Notes: a model not told the origin generated them from the letters alone. Counted from the first letter of the stretch, positions 9,946-20,322 are shown. The stretch is 64,000 nt of DNA from Desulfuromonadales bacterium (GCA_024636295.1 JAGXHI010000061.1:214020-278019); one strand, 5' to 3'. Numbers and translations: made by a program.

Positions 9946-10368
9946 TCAGGACAGAGTCTTGACCATCTCCAGGACGTGCCCTCCGTTATACTTCTTGTAG
10001 CTGACCCTGTCCATCAGGGACCGGATGATGTAGACTCCCCTGCCATGTTCATCCAGATCCTCGAAATCGGGGGCTGGAAGGGAGCTGATGTCGAATCCCT
10101 GACCTTCGTCGAATACCCTGATATGAAGGCATTTCTGCTTTATGGCGATTGTGATGTGCACTTCTTTTCGGGGATCGCCCTCGTTGGCATGTCTGATGGC
10201 ATTGGCCATAGCCTCGGTCAGGACAATATTGATGTGGTATGCCAATTCATTTCGATCACCCTTGTATTTTTTCAGGGTTCGGGCAATTTCTTCGCCGATT
10301 TTCCCGATCAGGCTCAGATAGCGGGTCTGGTTGGGGACCCTTATATCCACTTCAATCTTTTCTTTCAT
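9946..10368 (-). CDS. RsbW-type serine/threonine kinase / anti-sigma regulatory factor (GHKL ATPase)
   Basis: N-box LTEAMANAIRHAN, VFDEGQGFD, GRGVYIIRSLMD. Confidence 0.9.
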   Translation of the reverse strand: MKEKIEVDIRVPNQTRYLSLIGKIGEEIARTLKKYKGDRNELAYHINIVLTEAMANAIRHANEGDPRKEVHITIAIKQKCLHIRVFDEGQGFDISSLPAPDFEDLDEHGRGVYIIRSLMDRVSYKKYNGGHVLEMVKTLS

Positions 10369-10414
10369 AATACCCCCGGCAGGCTCTCCCCCATGGGGGA
10401 GGCTCCTGTCCTGT

Positions 10415-10750
10415 TTAGAAGCTGGCGAGAGCTTCCTGGGCGGTCGGGAAAATTTCGAAGACCCTGTGAAGGCGGGTCAGTTCGAACATGGATTTTACCT
10501 GAGGCTGAAGCCCCGAAAGCTTGAGGTTTCCGTTCCGGGCGCTGGCGTTTTTAAAACCGGAGACAAGCGCGCCCAAACCAGAGGAATCAACGAACCGGAC
10601 CTCCTGCAGATCGACCACGATACTGTTTTTCCCCTCCTCAAAAAGGTTAAGCATCTGGCTCTTGAGCTCTCCGCTGTTGTGGGCGTCCAGGCGCTCTTCT
10701 TTTACCTCGATCAGGACGACTGGTCCTGACTCCTCAATTTTGACAATCAT
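10415..10750 (-). CDS. STAS-domain anti-anti-sigma factor
   Basis: IVVDLQEVRFVDSSGLGALVSGFKNA; conserved phospho-acceptor Ser context DSSGLG. Confidence 0.93.
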   Translation of the reverse strand: MIVKIEESGPVVLIEVKEERLDAHNSGELKSQMLNLFEEGKNSIVVDLQEVRFVDSSGLGALVSGFKNASARNGNLKLSGLQPQVKSMFELTRLHRVFEIFPTAQEALASF

Positions 10751-10855
10751 TAGAATCTCCTTTCCATAAATCTCAGAGTGCTGATCTTCCAGGCATAGAA
10801 TTAAAATACCATATAAATCTCATCTCTGACACCGGAAGGTGTCTTCAGAAATTGT

Positions 10856-13800
10856 TCATTCGATTTTCATGACTACGAGCGAGACGTCATCCTGAAAATT
10901 CTGCGATCCCCTAAATAGCCTGACCTGCTTCAAAATATTGTCAATAATCTCATCCGGCCTATGATTGGCATTTTCCTTCACAAGAGTACACAATCTTTCG
11001 TCTCCGAAAAAGTTTCCCTCGTGGTCTTCGGCTTCAGTGACCCCGTCCGTGTAAAGTACCAGAATGTCTCCCGGGTTCAGATGGACCTTGTTTTCCTGAA
11101 ATTCCACCTTCTTCCGGACCCCGAGAATCAGCCCTTCAGCATCGAGGTGTTCGCAAGTACCTGTGTCTGCACGTCGGACGATCGGAAGACTGTGCCCGGC
11201 GCTGGCGAAGGAAAGTTCCCTGTGCTCTACATGATATCTCAGGTAAAACATGGTAATGAAAAGTTCGGCCCGGGTGAGATCGTTGTAGAAAAACTCATTG
11301 ATCGAGCTCATGATCTGACTGGGGCTGGGGTGTTCTATTGCCTTGGACTGAATAAATGTTCGAGTCTGGGCCATCAGAAGTGCGGCGCCGACATTGTGGC
11401 CTGAAACATCTGCGATGACTAGATCCAGGGCGTTTGTGCTGGGGAGAAAATCGTAATAATCACCCCCTACCTGACTTGCGGGAACACAAACTCCAGCCAG
11501 AGAGATTCCTTGAATTGCCGGGACTTTCGTGGGCAGGAGACTGATCTGAATGGTCTTTGCGATTTCCATCTCCTTTTCCTGCTCACGTGCCTGGATGATT
11601 CTCGCGGTCTGCTGTGCGTTGCGCCAGGCCACCCCGATCTGTCCGGCAAGACTCTTGAAGAGTTCTACAAACTCGTCGGTGAAAATTCCCTTGGCTGAGC
11701 GGGAAAACGCCGAAAGCACCCCCACGGGATCGCCCTCGATCGTAATGGGGGCATGGGCGAAGGATTTAATCCCCTCTTTATGTATGATCTGCGCCGAGAT
11801 TGGCTTTTCCATAAAGTCGGAGTCGTTCACCACCACAACGGAGTTGGTGAGAAAGGCTGTTCCGATGGCGGTATCCATGGTCAGTTCCCTTTCCGATTCA
11901 CCCAGGTGCTCTGTGCTCATACCCTTCTGACTGCGGACCTTCAATACCATCTCATCTTCATCCAGGATGCGGATGACACAAAGATCGAATTTGAACTGCT
12001 GTCGCAGGAAATCCAGTATATTGTCCAGGATGGTCTGGATGTCAGCGCCGCTCGCCACAACCCGGGCCGCCTCGTACAGGACTCCGAGTTGTTCGCGGCT
12101 TGAGGTCCGGCTCAGCGTGACCGAGCCGAAAATGTCGAAGACATCCTCCATCCGGCTCCCCCGGGTTGCAAGATAATTATCGATAATGATCCGGGCCGGA
12201 GCCGCTCCCACCGAACCGGCGAGGGTTCTCTCGGTAAAGCGCTTGAGGCTGGGCTGTTCGTACTCAGAGAGACTTCCCTTCTCGTCGATATTCCGGTCTC
12301 CCATGTACTGGGCGATGGCGGCGTGCGCCTGCTTTTCGCCGATGAATTTGCTCATCAGGTCTACAAACTCGATGATGCTCGGAGCTTTGCTGATGCGCTT
12401 GCGTTGTTCGATTTCCTGAGGGGGCGCCATGGCGTCGACAAATTTGATGGCCTGCTCCTCCTCCATTTCAGAAGGGGAGGCCAGCAGAGAGAATGTCAGG
12501 AAAGATCCAAGATTGAACAGAAGGGACCAGAACAGAGAATGGGTCCAGATATCGAACCCGGTGAGACCGAACATTTCCAGAGGGCGGAGAAGTGATATTC
12601 CGAACAGGCCCTCTTCCAGGATTTCGCTTCCAAGCCAGCCCGACCGGACGAAGGAGGGAACCAGAAGGGTATAGAACCAGATCACCAGGCCGAACAGGAG
12701 CCCGATCAGGGCGCCCTGCCTGTTGGCCCGCTTCCAATACAGGCCGCCAATGAACGCGGGAGCGAATTGCGAAGCGGCGAGAAAGGAAATCAGCCCCATG
12801 TTGGTGAGAGCGTAGGATTCTCCGATGATGCGATAATAGATGTATCCGAGGAAAATGACCCCGAAAATTCCCAGTCTTTTCAGGTTGATAAGGAGTCCTG
12901 ACATGTTGTCGGGCCCCATTCGGAGCTTTAGAATCACCGGAATGATCAGGTGATGGAGGATCATGGTGGAAAGGGCGACCGATTCAACCATGACCATTCC
13001 CGCCGATGCGGAGAACCCCCCGATGAAAACCAGCAAAGCAAGCCATAAATGTCCCGTCTGGAGCGGAATTTCCAATACGAAGTAATCGGCCTGTGCGGCA
13101 TCGCCTCCGCTGAGAATCAGCCCTCCCAGAGCAATGGGAATCACGAACAGGGTGATGAGAAACATGTATGCCGGGAAGCGCCACATGGCGTCCCGGATAT
13201 GTTCCTCCCGGGAGTTTTCAATGACCATGATATGGAACTGTCGCGGAAGAAACATCACCGCCATCATGGATACAAAGCTTAAAGTGAACCAGGTCGTATA
13301 AGGGATTTGTGGTGTATCCACAAGCAGAAGATGTCCCCGGTCGGGAAACTTCTCCAGGAACTGCCGGAATACGTCACCAAATCCATCGAAGAGGAAAAAA
13401 GTGACAAAGATCCCCACCGTGACGAAAGCGATGAGCTTGACCAGGGATTCGAGGGCGATAGCGGCCACCAGACCCTCGTGGCGCTCCGAGGCATCCAGGT
13501 GCCGGGCTCCGAAAAGGACGCTGAATAGACCAAGAATCAGGGCTGCAATAAAGGCTGTATCAAGAAGGGGCATGGCCGGAAGGATGTTTTGGACGCCGTG
13601 AGTCACGGGTATCGTTCTGCCGGAGAGAAGATTGAAAGTATGGGATATCGCCTTGAGCTGCAGGGCGATATAGGGCATGATTCCCAGAACCGCGAAAATT
13701 GTGACGACAGCACCAAGAAATGCCGATTTTCCATAACGGCTTGAGATGAAATCGGCGATGCTCACGATGTTCTGGTCCTTGCTGACGCGCACCATTTTGC

Positions 13801-14062
13801 GCAGGAGGAACCACCAGGAGAAGGCAATCAGGGTCGGCCCCAGATAGAGGGGAAGAAAATCCAGACCGGTCGTTGCCGCACGTCCGACGCTGCCGTAGAA
13901 AGTCCAGGAGGTGAAGTAAACCGCAAGGGATAGAGAGTAGATGTAGGAATTGGAGATGACGCTTCTGCCCGCTTCACGTCTTTTGTCCGCATAGTATGCA
14001 ACCGCGAAGAGAAGTCCCAGATAAGCCAGGGATATGACAGCGACCACGGTGACCGAAATCAT
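10856..14062 (-). CDS. sodium:solute symporter fused to linker, GAF and SpoIIE/PP2C serine phosphatase
   Basis: Multi-TM SSS region (about residues 1-500), GAF-like middle, C-terminal PP2C motifs ASQVGGDYYDFL, VIADVSGHNVGAALLMA, VLYTDGVTEA, QDDVSLVVMKIE. Confidence 0.88.
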   Translation of the reverse strand: MISVTVVAVISLAYLGLLFAVAYYADKRREAGRSVISNSYIYSLSLAVYFTSWTFYGSVGRAATTGLDFLPLYLGPTLIAFSWWFLLRKMVRVSKDQNIVSIADFISSRYGKSAFLGAVVTIFAVLGIMPYIALQLKAISHTFNLLSGRTIPVTHGVQNILPAMPLLDTAFIAALILGLFSVLFGARHLDASERHEGLVAAIALESLVKLIAFVTVGIFVTFFLFDGFGDVFRQFLEKFPDRGHLLLVDTPQIPYTTWFTLSFVSMMAVMFLPRQFHIMVIENSREEHIRDAMWRFPAYMFLITLFVIPIALGGLILSGGDAAQADYFVLEIPLQTGHLWLALLVFIGGFSASAGMVMVESVALSTMILHHLIIPVILKLRMGPDNMSGLLINLKRLGIFGVIFLGYIYYRIIGESYALTNMGLISFLAASQFAPAFIGGLYWKRANRQGALIGLLFGLVIWFYTLLVPSFVRSGWLGSEILEEGLFGISLLRPLEMFGLTGFDIWTHSLFWSLLFNLGSFLTFSLLASPSEMEEEQAIKFVDAMAPPQEIEQRKRISKAPSIIEFVDLMSKFIGEKQAHAAIAQYMGDRNIDEKGSLSEYEQPSLKRFTERTLAGSVGAAPARIIIDNYLATRGSRMEDVFDIFGSVTLSRTSSREQLGVLYEAARVVASGADIQTILDNILDFLRQQFKFDLCVIRILDEDEMVLKVRSQKGMSTEHLGESERELTMDTAIGTAFLTNSVVVVNDSDFMEKPISAQIIHKEGIKSFAHAPITIEGDPVGVLSAFSRSAKGIFTDEFVELFKSLAGQIGVAWRNAQQTARIIQAREQEKEMEIAKTIQISLLPTKVPAIQGISLAGVCVPASQVGGDYYDFLPSTNALDLVIADVSGHNVGAALLMAQTRTFIQSKAIEHPSPSQIMSSINEFFYNDLTRAELFITMFYLRYHVEHRELSFASAGHSLPIVRRADTGTCEHLDAEGLILGVRKKVEFQENKVHLNPGDILVLYTDGVTEAEDHEGNFFGDERLCTLVKENANHRPDEIIDNILKQVRLFRGSQNFQDDVSLVVMKIE

Positions 14063-14316
14063 TCTGAGCCAGGCCCTTTCCTCTTGTCGAATTGACTATG
14101 CGGTGGCCCATTATCACGTGTTGTTTTGGCGAACAGAAAAATGATAAAGATGGAAAAAGGCCATCCGATCATGAAATAGAGGACCAACATCGGAATGCCG
14201 AGAATGAGATATCCCTTGTTGAAAATATGCAGGAAAGGATAGTTGAGCATGACAACGCCAAGAAGAAAAAAGAGGACCCAGGCTTCTTTAACTCTTATGT
14301 GCCCATCTTTTTTCAT
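14059..14316 (-). CDS. small membrane protein translationally coupled to the symporter
   Basis: 85 aa, two hydrophobic segments; 4-bp overlaps with both neighbours. Confidence 0.75.
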   Translation of the reverse strand: MKKDGHIRVKEAWVLFFLLGVVMLNYPFLHIFNKGYLILGIPMLVLYFMIGWPFSIFIIFLFAKTTRDNGPPHSQFDKRKGPGSE

Positions 14317-15881
14317 GGCCGCACTCCGGATCTGTTAATCATCTCGGGAAGAATCCAATGCAGATTATATTCAAGATCTCTGGAGGTGTCGATGATTATA
14401 GTCCCTTCATTTTCGGAAGGAACATCGAAATGTTCTTTCTGGTCTCCCAGCAGTTCGCGGCGACCATCCGAAATCTCGCGGCCGAGGTTTTCCCTGCGAT
14501 CGAGACGATGGGCGAGGATATCGGGGTCGAGGGTCATCTGCAGGATGTAAAAAGGAACGCCCGCTTCCGCGGCCGCTCTTCGGAATGCCTCACGTCTGGG
14601 GCGATGAATGAATGAGGCGTCTGCAATGACAGTCTGCCCTGATTTCAGGGCCGAAACAGTACATTCCAGGAGACGATCGTAGGTGCGCTGGGTGAATTCC
14701 GGAGAGTAAATGCCCTGTTCATAGGAATCCAGAATCCGGGTGGACGCTTCCAGCCCTGCCAGTTCCTTGCGGATCTGATCCGAGCAGAAATATCTGGCAC
14801 CAATGAGTTCCGACAATTCACGGGCTACAGTGGTTTTGCCGGTCCCCATAAGGCCGCAGGTGATGATCAATGTCGGAGGAAAAAGATAGGCCAGTGCCTG
14901 ATTGAAATACCGGCGGGACAGGCGAGCCGCCTCTTGTCGGGTGTTTTCGCCTGCGGACCGATCTTCCGAGAGTATTCCCTCGACCTTCCCGCGGACGAAA
15001 GCACGATAGCTTTTATAGAAGGGCAGGAGGGAAAGCATTTCCCCATCGCCAGATAGCTCGAGATATCGATTCAGGAGGATGGCCGCCAGGTCCCTGCGTC
15101 GCCTGAACTCCAGATCCATCAGGAGAAATGCCAGGTCTGCAGCGGTATCCGCCACGCGGAATCGTCGGTTGAACTCGATGCAATCGTAAATGCAGACGGG
15201 TTCGGTCAGGCAAATGTGTTCTGCATGAAGGTCGCCGTGACCGTCGCGCACGAAACCTTCCGCCTCCCTGCGAAGAACGAGAGATTGATATTCCTCAAGA
15301 AAATCCCCGACGAACTCTCTGCAGGCCTTCAGGGCTTTTTCCGTCAGAATCCCTCCTGCAAAAGGAGCGCTCTGGCGGAAATTCTCTTCCCAGTTGATCC
15401 GCACCACTTCCAGATTGGACCGTCGATCATTTATTCTTACAATATCGGTCTCTTTGTGGAAGTGGACAAGTATGCGGGCGAGGGAGGACATGTGCCCCGG
15501 AAGGGTCGGATCCCCCGTTTCGATCAGGCGGTCCAGCATCCTTTCCTCTGGAAGACGATTCATCACCACGGCGTAATCCATGATTTCGCCCTTGTCGCCA
15601 ATATGAATCTGATCTCCCTTGCGGCGGATTTCTGCAACACCCAGGTAGGTCCCCGGACAAAGACGGCAATTCAGCCGAACCTCCTCACGGCAGAAGAAAA
15701 GTCGTGCTTCGAGGGTTGAGAAATCCAGGAACCCCAGATTTACGGGCTTTTTGATCTTGTACACATGTCTGTCGGTGAAATAAAGCCGCGAGACGTGGGT
15801 TTCACGATATTCGATCGGCCCGGTTGTTTCCGGAAAATTTTCTGCCTGCAGCAGGGCCTGATGTTGGGTCTGGATAGCCAT
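14313..15881 (-). CDS. bifunctional aminoglycoside phosphotransferase-like / P-loop kinase protein
   Basis: GFVRDGHGDLHAEHICL (APH catalytic) and LIITCGLMGTGKTTVARELSE (Walker A). Confidence 0.88.
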   Translation of the reverse strand: MAIQTQHQALLQAENFPETTGPIEYRETHVSRLYFTDRHVYKIKKPVNLGFLDFSTLEARLFFCREEVRLNCRLCPGTYLGVAEIRRKGDQIHIGDKGEIMDYAVVMNRLPEERMLDRLIETGDPTLPGHMSSLARILVHFHKETDIVRINDRRSNLEVVRINWEENFRQSAPFAGGILTEKALKACREFVGDFLEEYQSLVLRREAEGFVRDGHGDLHAEHICLTEPVCIYDCIEFNRRFRVADTAADLAFLLMDLEFRRRRDLAAILLNRYLELSGDGEMLSLLPFYKSYRAFVRGKVEGILSEDRSAGENTRQEAARLSRRYFNQALAYLFPPTLIITCGLMGTGKTTVARELSELIGARYFCSDQIRKELAGLEASTRILDSYEQGIYSPEFTQRTYDRLLECTVSALKSGQTVIADASFIHRPRREAFRRAAAEAGVPFYILQMTLDPDILAHRLDRRENLGREISDGRRELLGDQKEHFDVPSENEGTIIIDTSRDLEYNLHWILPEMINRSGVRP

Positions 15882-16016
15882 TGTATGGAAGACGTCTGGC
15901 CGGAGTCGAAGAACAGTTTCTTGAAAGCTGTATAAGGTCCTGATTTCCTTTAGACTTTATCACATGTCGCCGGAGTGTAAAGATTTTTTGGCCTTTGCAG
16001 GTGCTCGCGGTGGAAA

Positions 16017-16046
16017 TTGACCCATTCGAGACTCCTGTGGTAATCT
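16017..16046 (+). promoter_or_regulatory. candidate sigma70-like promoter of the TPR gene
   Basis: TTGACC - 18 bp - TAATCT, 65 bp before the ORF start. Confidence 0.3.
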
Positions 16047-16110
16047 GTTAAATTGCGAATCCCTGAAGGACGCCTTACAGGGCCACCTCTCTCTTTAATC
16101 AGGAGCCGGC

Positions 16111-17844
16111 ATGTTGCTTCGGCTGATGTTTTTACTGTTGCTCCCGGTATCGATTTCTGGATGCATGGGGCCGTTTCACTCCATTTCTTCTGGGGATGGC
16201 GAGGGAGGAAAATATGTTTATACTCCTAAGGACCAATCCCCGGCTTCTGAAGCCCTGTATTACTTCACGAAGGCACGCCTTCTCGCCCTGGATGGTGATC
16301 TGAAAGAGGCAGAAAAGTCCCTCTCCCGGGCAATTGAGCTGGATCCGGACGATCTTTTTCTCCGCACTTCGCTCGTTCAGCTCTATGTCCAACTCGACCG
16401 GGAGGAACTGGCGGTAAAAACAGCGCGCGAATTGGTGGACAGGCACCCGGAAAATGTCGAAATACGGCATCTGCTTGCCGATCTCCATTTCAACCGGGAA
16501 GAGAATTCCGAGGCCATCGAGCATTACCAGCGGATCATCGAACTGGATCCCGATCAGGAAAGCGCCTATCTCCATCTGGCGTTGGCACTGGCTCGTTCCG
16601 GAGATCCCGGTAGGGCTATTGAAACGGCGAAGGAATTGCGGAAAAGAAATCCCGGGTCCCTGCAGGCGAATCTCATCCTGGGTGGTCTCTATCGGGAAAC
16701 GGGCCTGGATGGTCTTGCCGAAGAAATTTATCTTGAGCTGCTCGAAAGCAATCCGGGTCTGGAGCCGGCCTATCTGGAACTCGGGGGGATTTACGAGAGC
16801 AGAGATGAGATTGGAAAGGCTATTGGCATCTATGAAGCCGCCGTTCGCGAAAGCCCCAGGGATCTGGCCCTTCGCCAGCACCTTGTCCGGCTTTACATTC
16901 TACACAAAGACCTCGACCGCGCACTGGCGGAATTGCAAAGCATTCTGGAGATTGAGCCCGAAAATCTTGAAGCGTTGCGCAAGACGGGTCTGATTTACAT
17001 GGAGCAGAGTCAATGGAATAAGGCGGTGCAGGTTTTTTCCGGGATTCTGGACCTCAACTCCGATATGGATCCCATTCAGTTTTATCTGGGGAGTTCGCTG
17101 GAACACCTCGAGGACTGGGACGGGGCATTAAAAGCTTTCCTGGCTATTTCACCAGAACCCCATCGCGATCTGTACGTCGATGCGGTCACCCATGTGGGTT
17201 TCCTGTATCATCGGCTCGGACGGGTGGACGAAGCGGTTTCCATCCTTGACAAAATGCTTCAGGACGTTCGAGGACGATCGGAACACTACATTTTCCTTGC
17301 CTCACTCCTGGAGGAGCAAGGAAAGTTCGAAGAAGCCCTGAGGGCGGTTGACAGGGGAAAAGCTGTATTCCCGGACAACATGGAACTGAGCTATCACCGT
17401 GGAATCATCCTGGAGAAGAAAGGCGACCGGCAAAGGGCCCAGGAGGAAATGCGCAATGTACTCGACTCGAATCCGGATCACGTGGAAGCGCTCAATTTCC
17501 TCGCTTACGCCTATGCCGAAAAAGGGGAAAACCTTCAGGATGCGCTTCAGATGGCGCGCCATGCGTTATCCCTCAAAAATGAGCCGCATATCATGGATAC
17601 CCTGGGATGGATCTATTATAAGCTCGGCCGTTACGAGGACGCCCGACAGGAGCTTGAAAAGGCATCCGAAGCCCTTTCCGCGGATCCCGTGGTTCTTGAG
17701 CATCTGGGGGATGTTTACAGGGCGCTGGAACTCCATGAGAAATCCCGATCCACATACGAACGCGCGCTGGAGCGGGATCCCGACAATGAAAGTCTGCGGC
17801 GGAAGTCTGGGCAATCAGATTCGGATGGCCATGCGCCCCGTTAG
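16111..17844 (+). CDS. TPR-repeat (lipo)protein
   Basis: Signal/lipobox-like MLLRLMFLLLLPVSISGCMG; many TPR units (AIELDPDDLFLRTSLVQLYVQL, ALERDPDNESL). Confidence 0.9.
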   Translation: MLLRLMFLLLLPVSISGCMGPFHSISSGDGEGGKYVYTPKDQSPASEALYYFTKARLLALDGDLKEAEKSLSRAIELDPDDLFLRTSLVQLYVQLDREELAVKTARELVDRHPENVEIRHLLADLHFNREENSEAIEHYQRIIELDPDQESAYLHLALALARSGDPGRAIETAKELRKRNPGSLQANLILGGLYRETGLDGLAEEIYLELLESNPGLEPAYLELGGIYESRDEIGKAIGIYEAAVRESPRDLALRQHLVRLYILHKDLDRALAELQSILEIEPENLEALRKTGLIYMEQSQWNKAVQVFSGILDLNSDMDPIQFYLGSSLEHLEDWDGALKAFLAISPEPHRDLYVDAVTHVGFLYHRLGRVDEAVSILDKMLQDVRGRSEHYIFLASLLEEQGKFEEALRAVDRGKAVFPDNMELSYHRGIILEKKGDRQRAQEEMRNVLDSNPDHVEALNFLAYAYAEKGENLQDALQMARHALSLKNEPHIMDTLGWIYYKLGRYEDARQELEKASEALSADPVVLEHLGDVYRALELHEKSRSTYERALERDPDNESLRRKSGQSDSDGHAPR

Positions 17845-18679
17845 ACTCCTCGCTGTCGACTCTGCCGCTTTACCTAAACGCCTGTTTTACCTGGCCGTCA
17901 TGGGGTGCCTCGCATTGAGCGCCTGCGCTAGGCCGATGGCGCCTCCGGCTGAAAAAATTCCTCCCGACATGGGGGAGATTCTCCTGCAAAAGCTCAAAGA
18001 TCATGCTGCGGATTTTGATTCCCTCAGCGCTCTGGCCAGAGTCAGGATGTCCTCCGAGAGCAGAACGATGGGAGGAAGGCAGGTCCTGCTTGCGGAGAAG
18101 CCGAATCGTTTGCGTGCCGAGGTGTTGAGTCCTTTCGGGCAGCCGTTGCTGATCCTGGCCACAGATGGAAGTGAAGTGTACGTCTGGGACATCTCTGAAG
18201 GGAAACTCTATCGTGGGAACGCTTCCTCGGGAACGATTCAGCGCCTCCTGGGGCTGCCTATCAAGTTAATGGATCTGATCGGAATCCTGCTTTACGATCC
18301 GCCTCTTATTTCCCATGAACAGCCGGTCGTTTTTCCTGCGGAGGGGGGTGGTTATCTGATGATTCTGCGGGGAGAGGATGAATGGGAACAGCGGATGCTC
18401 TTTGATCGGGACCTCAACCTGACTAAAGCGGATTTTTATCATCATGAAAATCCGGTTGTTCTTACAGAGTATGCCGATTTCGATTCGGAACATTCCTTCC
18501 CACTTAAAATTTCGGTGGGGATGCCGGAGAGGAGTGCAGAGGCCTCTCTTTCCTTCTCCGAATTAAAACTGAATCCCCATCTGCCCCGGGAGCGCTTTAC
18601 GCTGGAACCACCACAGGGGGTGCGAATCCTGCCTCTTCAGGAAGAGGAGAAGACCCTGGAATCTCTCGACCTTCATTAA
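17825..18679 (+). CDS. LolB/DUF4292-like lipoprotein
   Basis: The ORF listed from 17399 should start near 17825; LAVMGCLALSACARP lipobox; LLAEKPNRLRAEVLSPFGQPLLILATDGSEVYVWD. Confidence 0.75.
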   Translation: MAMRPVRLLAVDSAALPKRLFYLAVMGCLALSACARPMAPPAEKIPPDMGEILLQKLKDHAADFDSLSALARVRMSSESRTMGGRQVLLAEKPNRLRAEVLSPFGQPLLILATDGSEVYVWDISEGKLYRGNASSGTIQRLLGLPIKLMDLIGILLYDPPLISHEQPVVFPAEGGGYLMILRGEDEWEQRMLFDRDLNLTKADFYHHENPVVLTEYADFDSEHSFPLKISVGMPERSAEASLSFSELKLNPHLPRERFTLEPPQGVRILPLQEEEKTLESLDLH

Positions 18680-18699
18680 ATACACGTCAAAGGAAGACG

Positions 18700-20322
18700 A
18701 TGCACAAATTTCATATATCAGCAATGTTGATTCTCCTGCTCGGTCTGATCGGTTGCGATCGGCGGGAGCCGGTTATTCCAGCCGAAGGGGCGGAAGCTGC
18801 TCCGGCCTACGGTGATACCATCATAATGGGATCGATCGGTGATGCCAGCAACCTGCTGCCAGTTCTGGCTTCCGATTCGGCCTCTTCGGATATTGCCGGA
18901 ATGGTCTACAACGGTCTGGTTCGTTACGACAAGAACCTTCAGATCGAGGGGGATCTGGCCGAATCATGGGAAATTTCAGAAGATAACCTGACCATCACCT
19001 TTCACCTTCGCGACGGGGTGACCTGGCATGACGGCGCCCCTTTCACCTCGGAAGATGTTCTATTCACTTATCGACTCTACATCGATCCGAAAACCCCCAC
19101 CGCCTATGCCGAACGATACAGGCAGGTGGAGTCCGCGGAGGCTCCCGACCCCCACACATTTCGGGTGACCTATCGAAAGCCTCTGGCCACGGCTCTCATC
19201 AGCTGGGGGATGCCGGTCCTTCCCAAGCATCTTCTCGAGGGACAGGAGATCACCGAGAGTCCACTCTCCAGAGCACCCATCGGCACGGGACCCTACCGGT
19301 TTGTGGAATGGAAGCCCGGAGAGAAAATCGTACTGGAGGCGAATTCCGATTATTACGAGGGCAAACCCTATATCAAGCGGATGGTCTATCGGATCATTCC
19401 GGATCTTTCCACCATGTTCCTGGAATTGCAGTCCGGGGGGCTCGATTATATGGGGCTGACCCCTCTTCAGTACGACAAGCAGACCGACACTCCGGCTTTC
19501 AAACGGCGCTACAATAAATTTCGCTATGCAGCATCATCCTACACGTACATGGGCTATAATCTCAAAAGGCCCATGTTTCAGGATAAACGGATCAGGCAGG
19601 CGCTGGCCTATGCCCTGAACAAGGAAGAAATTATCGAGGGCGTCCTTCTGGGGCTGGGACAGGTCGCTACCGGTCCCTACAAACCGGAGACATGGGTCTA
19701 CAATCCGGACGTGCGCCGCTATCCCTATTCCCCCGAAAAAGCAAAAGCCCTTCTTTCCGAGGCAGGATGGATCGACAGCGATGGGAACGGTTTTCTGGAT
19801 AAGGACGGAGAACCCCTCTCCTTTACAATCATTACCAACCAGGGGAATGATCAGCGGATCAAAACGGCTGAAATCATTCAGCGACGCCTCCGGGAGATCG
19901 GTGTCGACGTCAACCTCCGGGTGGTGGAATGGGCTTCGTTCCTCAAAGAATTCGTGAATCCCGGGAATTTTGATGCCATTATTCTCGGCTGGACCATTCC
20001 CCCGGATCCGGATGCCTACAATGTCTGGCATTCAAGTAAAACCGGACCTCAGGAGCTGAACTTCATAAATTTCAAGAATGAAGAGGTGGATGAACTCCTC
20101 GAAAAGGGACGCAGAACACTGGATCAATCCGAGCGGCAGAAAATCTATTATCGTTTTCAGGAGATTCTGGCGGAAGAGCAGCCTTACACGTTCCTCTACG
20201 TTCCCGATGCGCTGCCGGTGGTCGCCGCCCGATTCCGGGGGATCGATCCCGCTCCGAACGGAATCATGTACAATTTCATCAAGTGGTATGTTCCTGAAAA
20301 GGAGCAAAGATTCAAGCGCTGA
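18700..20322 (+). CDS. peptide/solute ABC transporter substrate-binding protein (SBP family 5), lipoprotein
   Basis: Lipobox LLGLIGCD; GDLAESWEISEDNLTITFHLRDGVTWHDGAPFTSEDV; RIRQALAYALNKEEI. Confidence 0.95.
   Translation: MHKFHISAMLILLLGLIGCDRREPVIPAEGAEAAPAYGDTIIMGSIGDASNLLPVLASDSASSDIAGMVYNGLVRYDKNLQIEGDLAESWEISEDNLTITFHLRDGVTWHDGAPFTSEDVLFTYRLYIDPKTPTAYAERYRQVESAEAPDPHTFRVTYRKPLATALISWGMPVLPKHLLEGQEITESPLSRAPIGTGPYRFVEWKPGEKIVLEANSDYYEGKPYIKRMVYRIIPDLSTMFLELQSGGLDYMGLTPLQYDKQTDTPAFKRRYNKFRYAASSYTYMGYNLKRPMFQDKRIRQALAYALNKEEIIEGVLLGLGQVATGPYKPETWVYNPDVRRYPYSPEKAKALLSEAGWIDSDGNGFLDKDGEPLSFTIITNQGNDQRIKTAEIIQRRLREIGVDVNLRVVEWASFLKEFVNPGNFDAIILGWTIPPDPDAYNVWHSSKTGPQELNFINFKNEEVDELLEKGRRTLDQSERQKIYYRFQEILAEEQPYTFLYVPDALPVVAARFRGIDPAPNGIMYNFIKWYVPEKEQRFKR

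Noticed and set aside
17399-17824. N-terminal extension of the listed LolB-like ORF
   Set aside because: Out-of-frame overlap with conserved TPR sequence and Arg/Trp/Ser-rich; lipoprotein signal begins near 17825.
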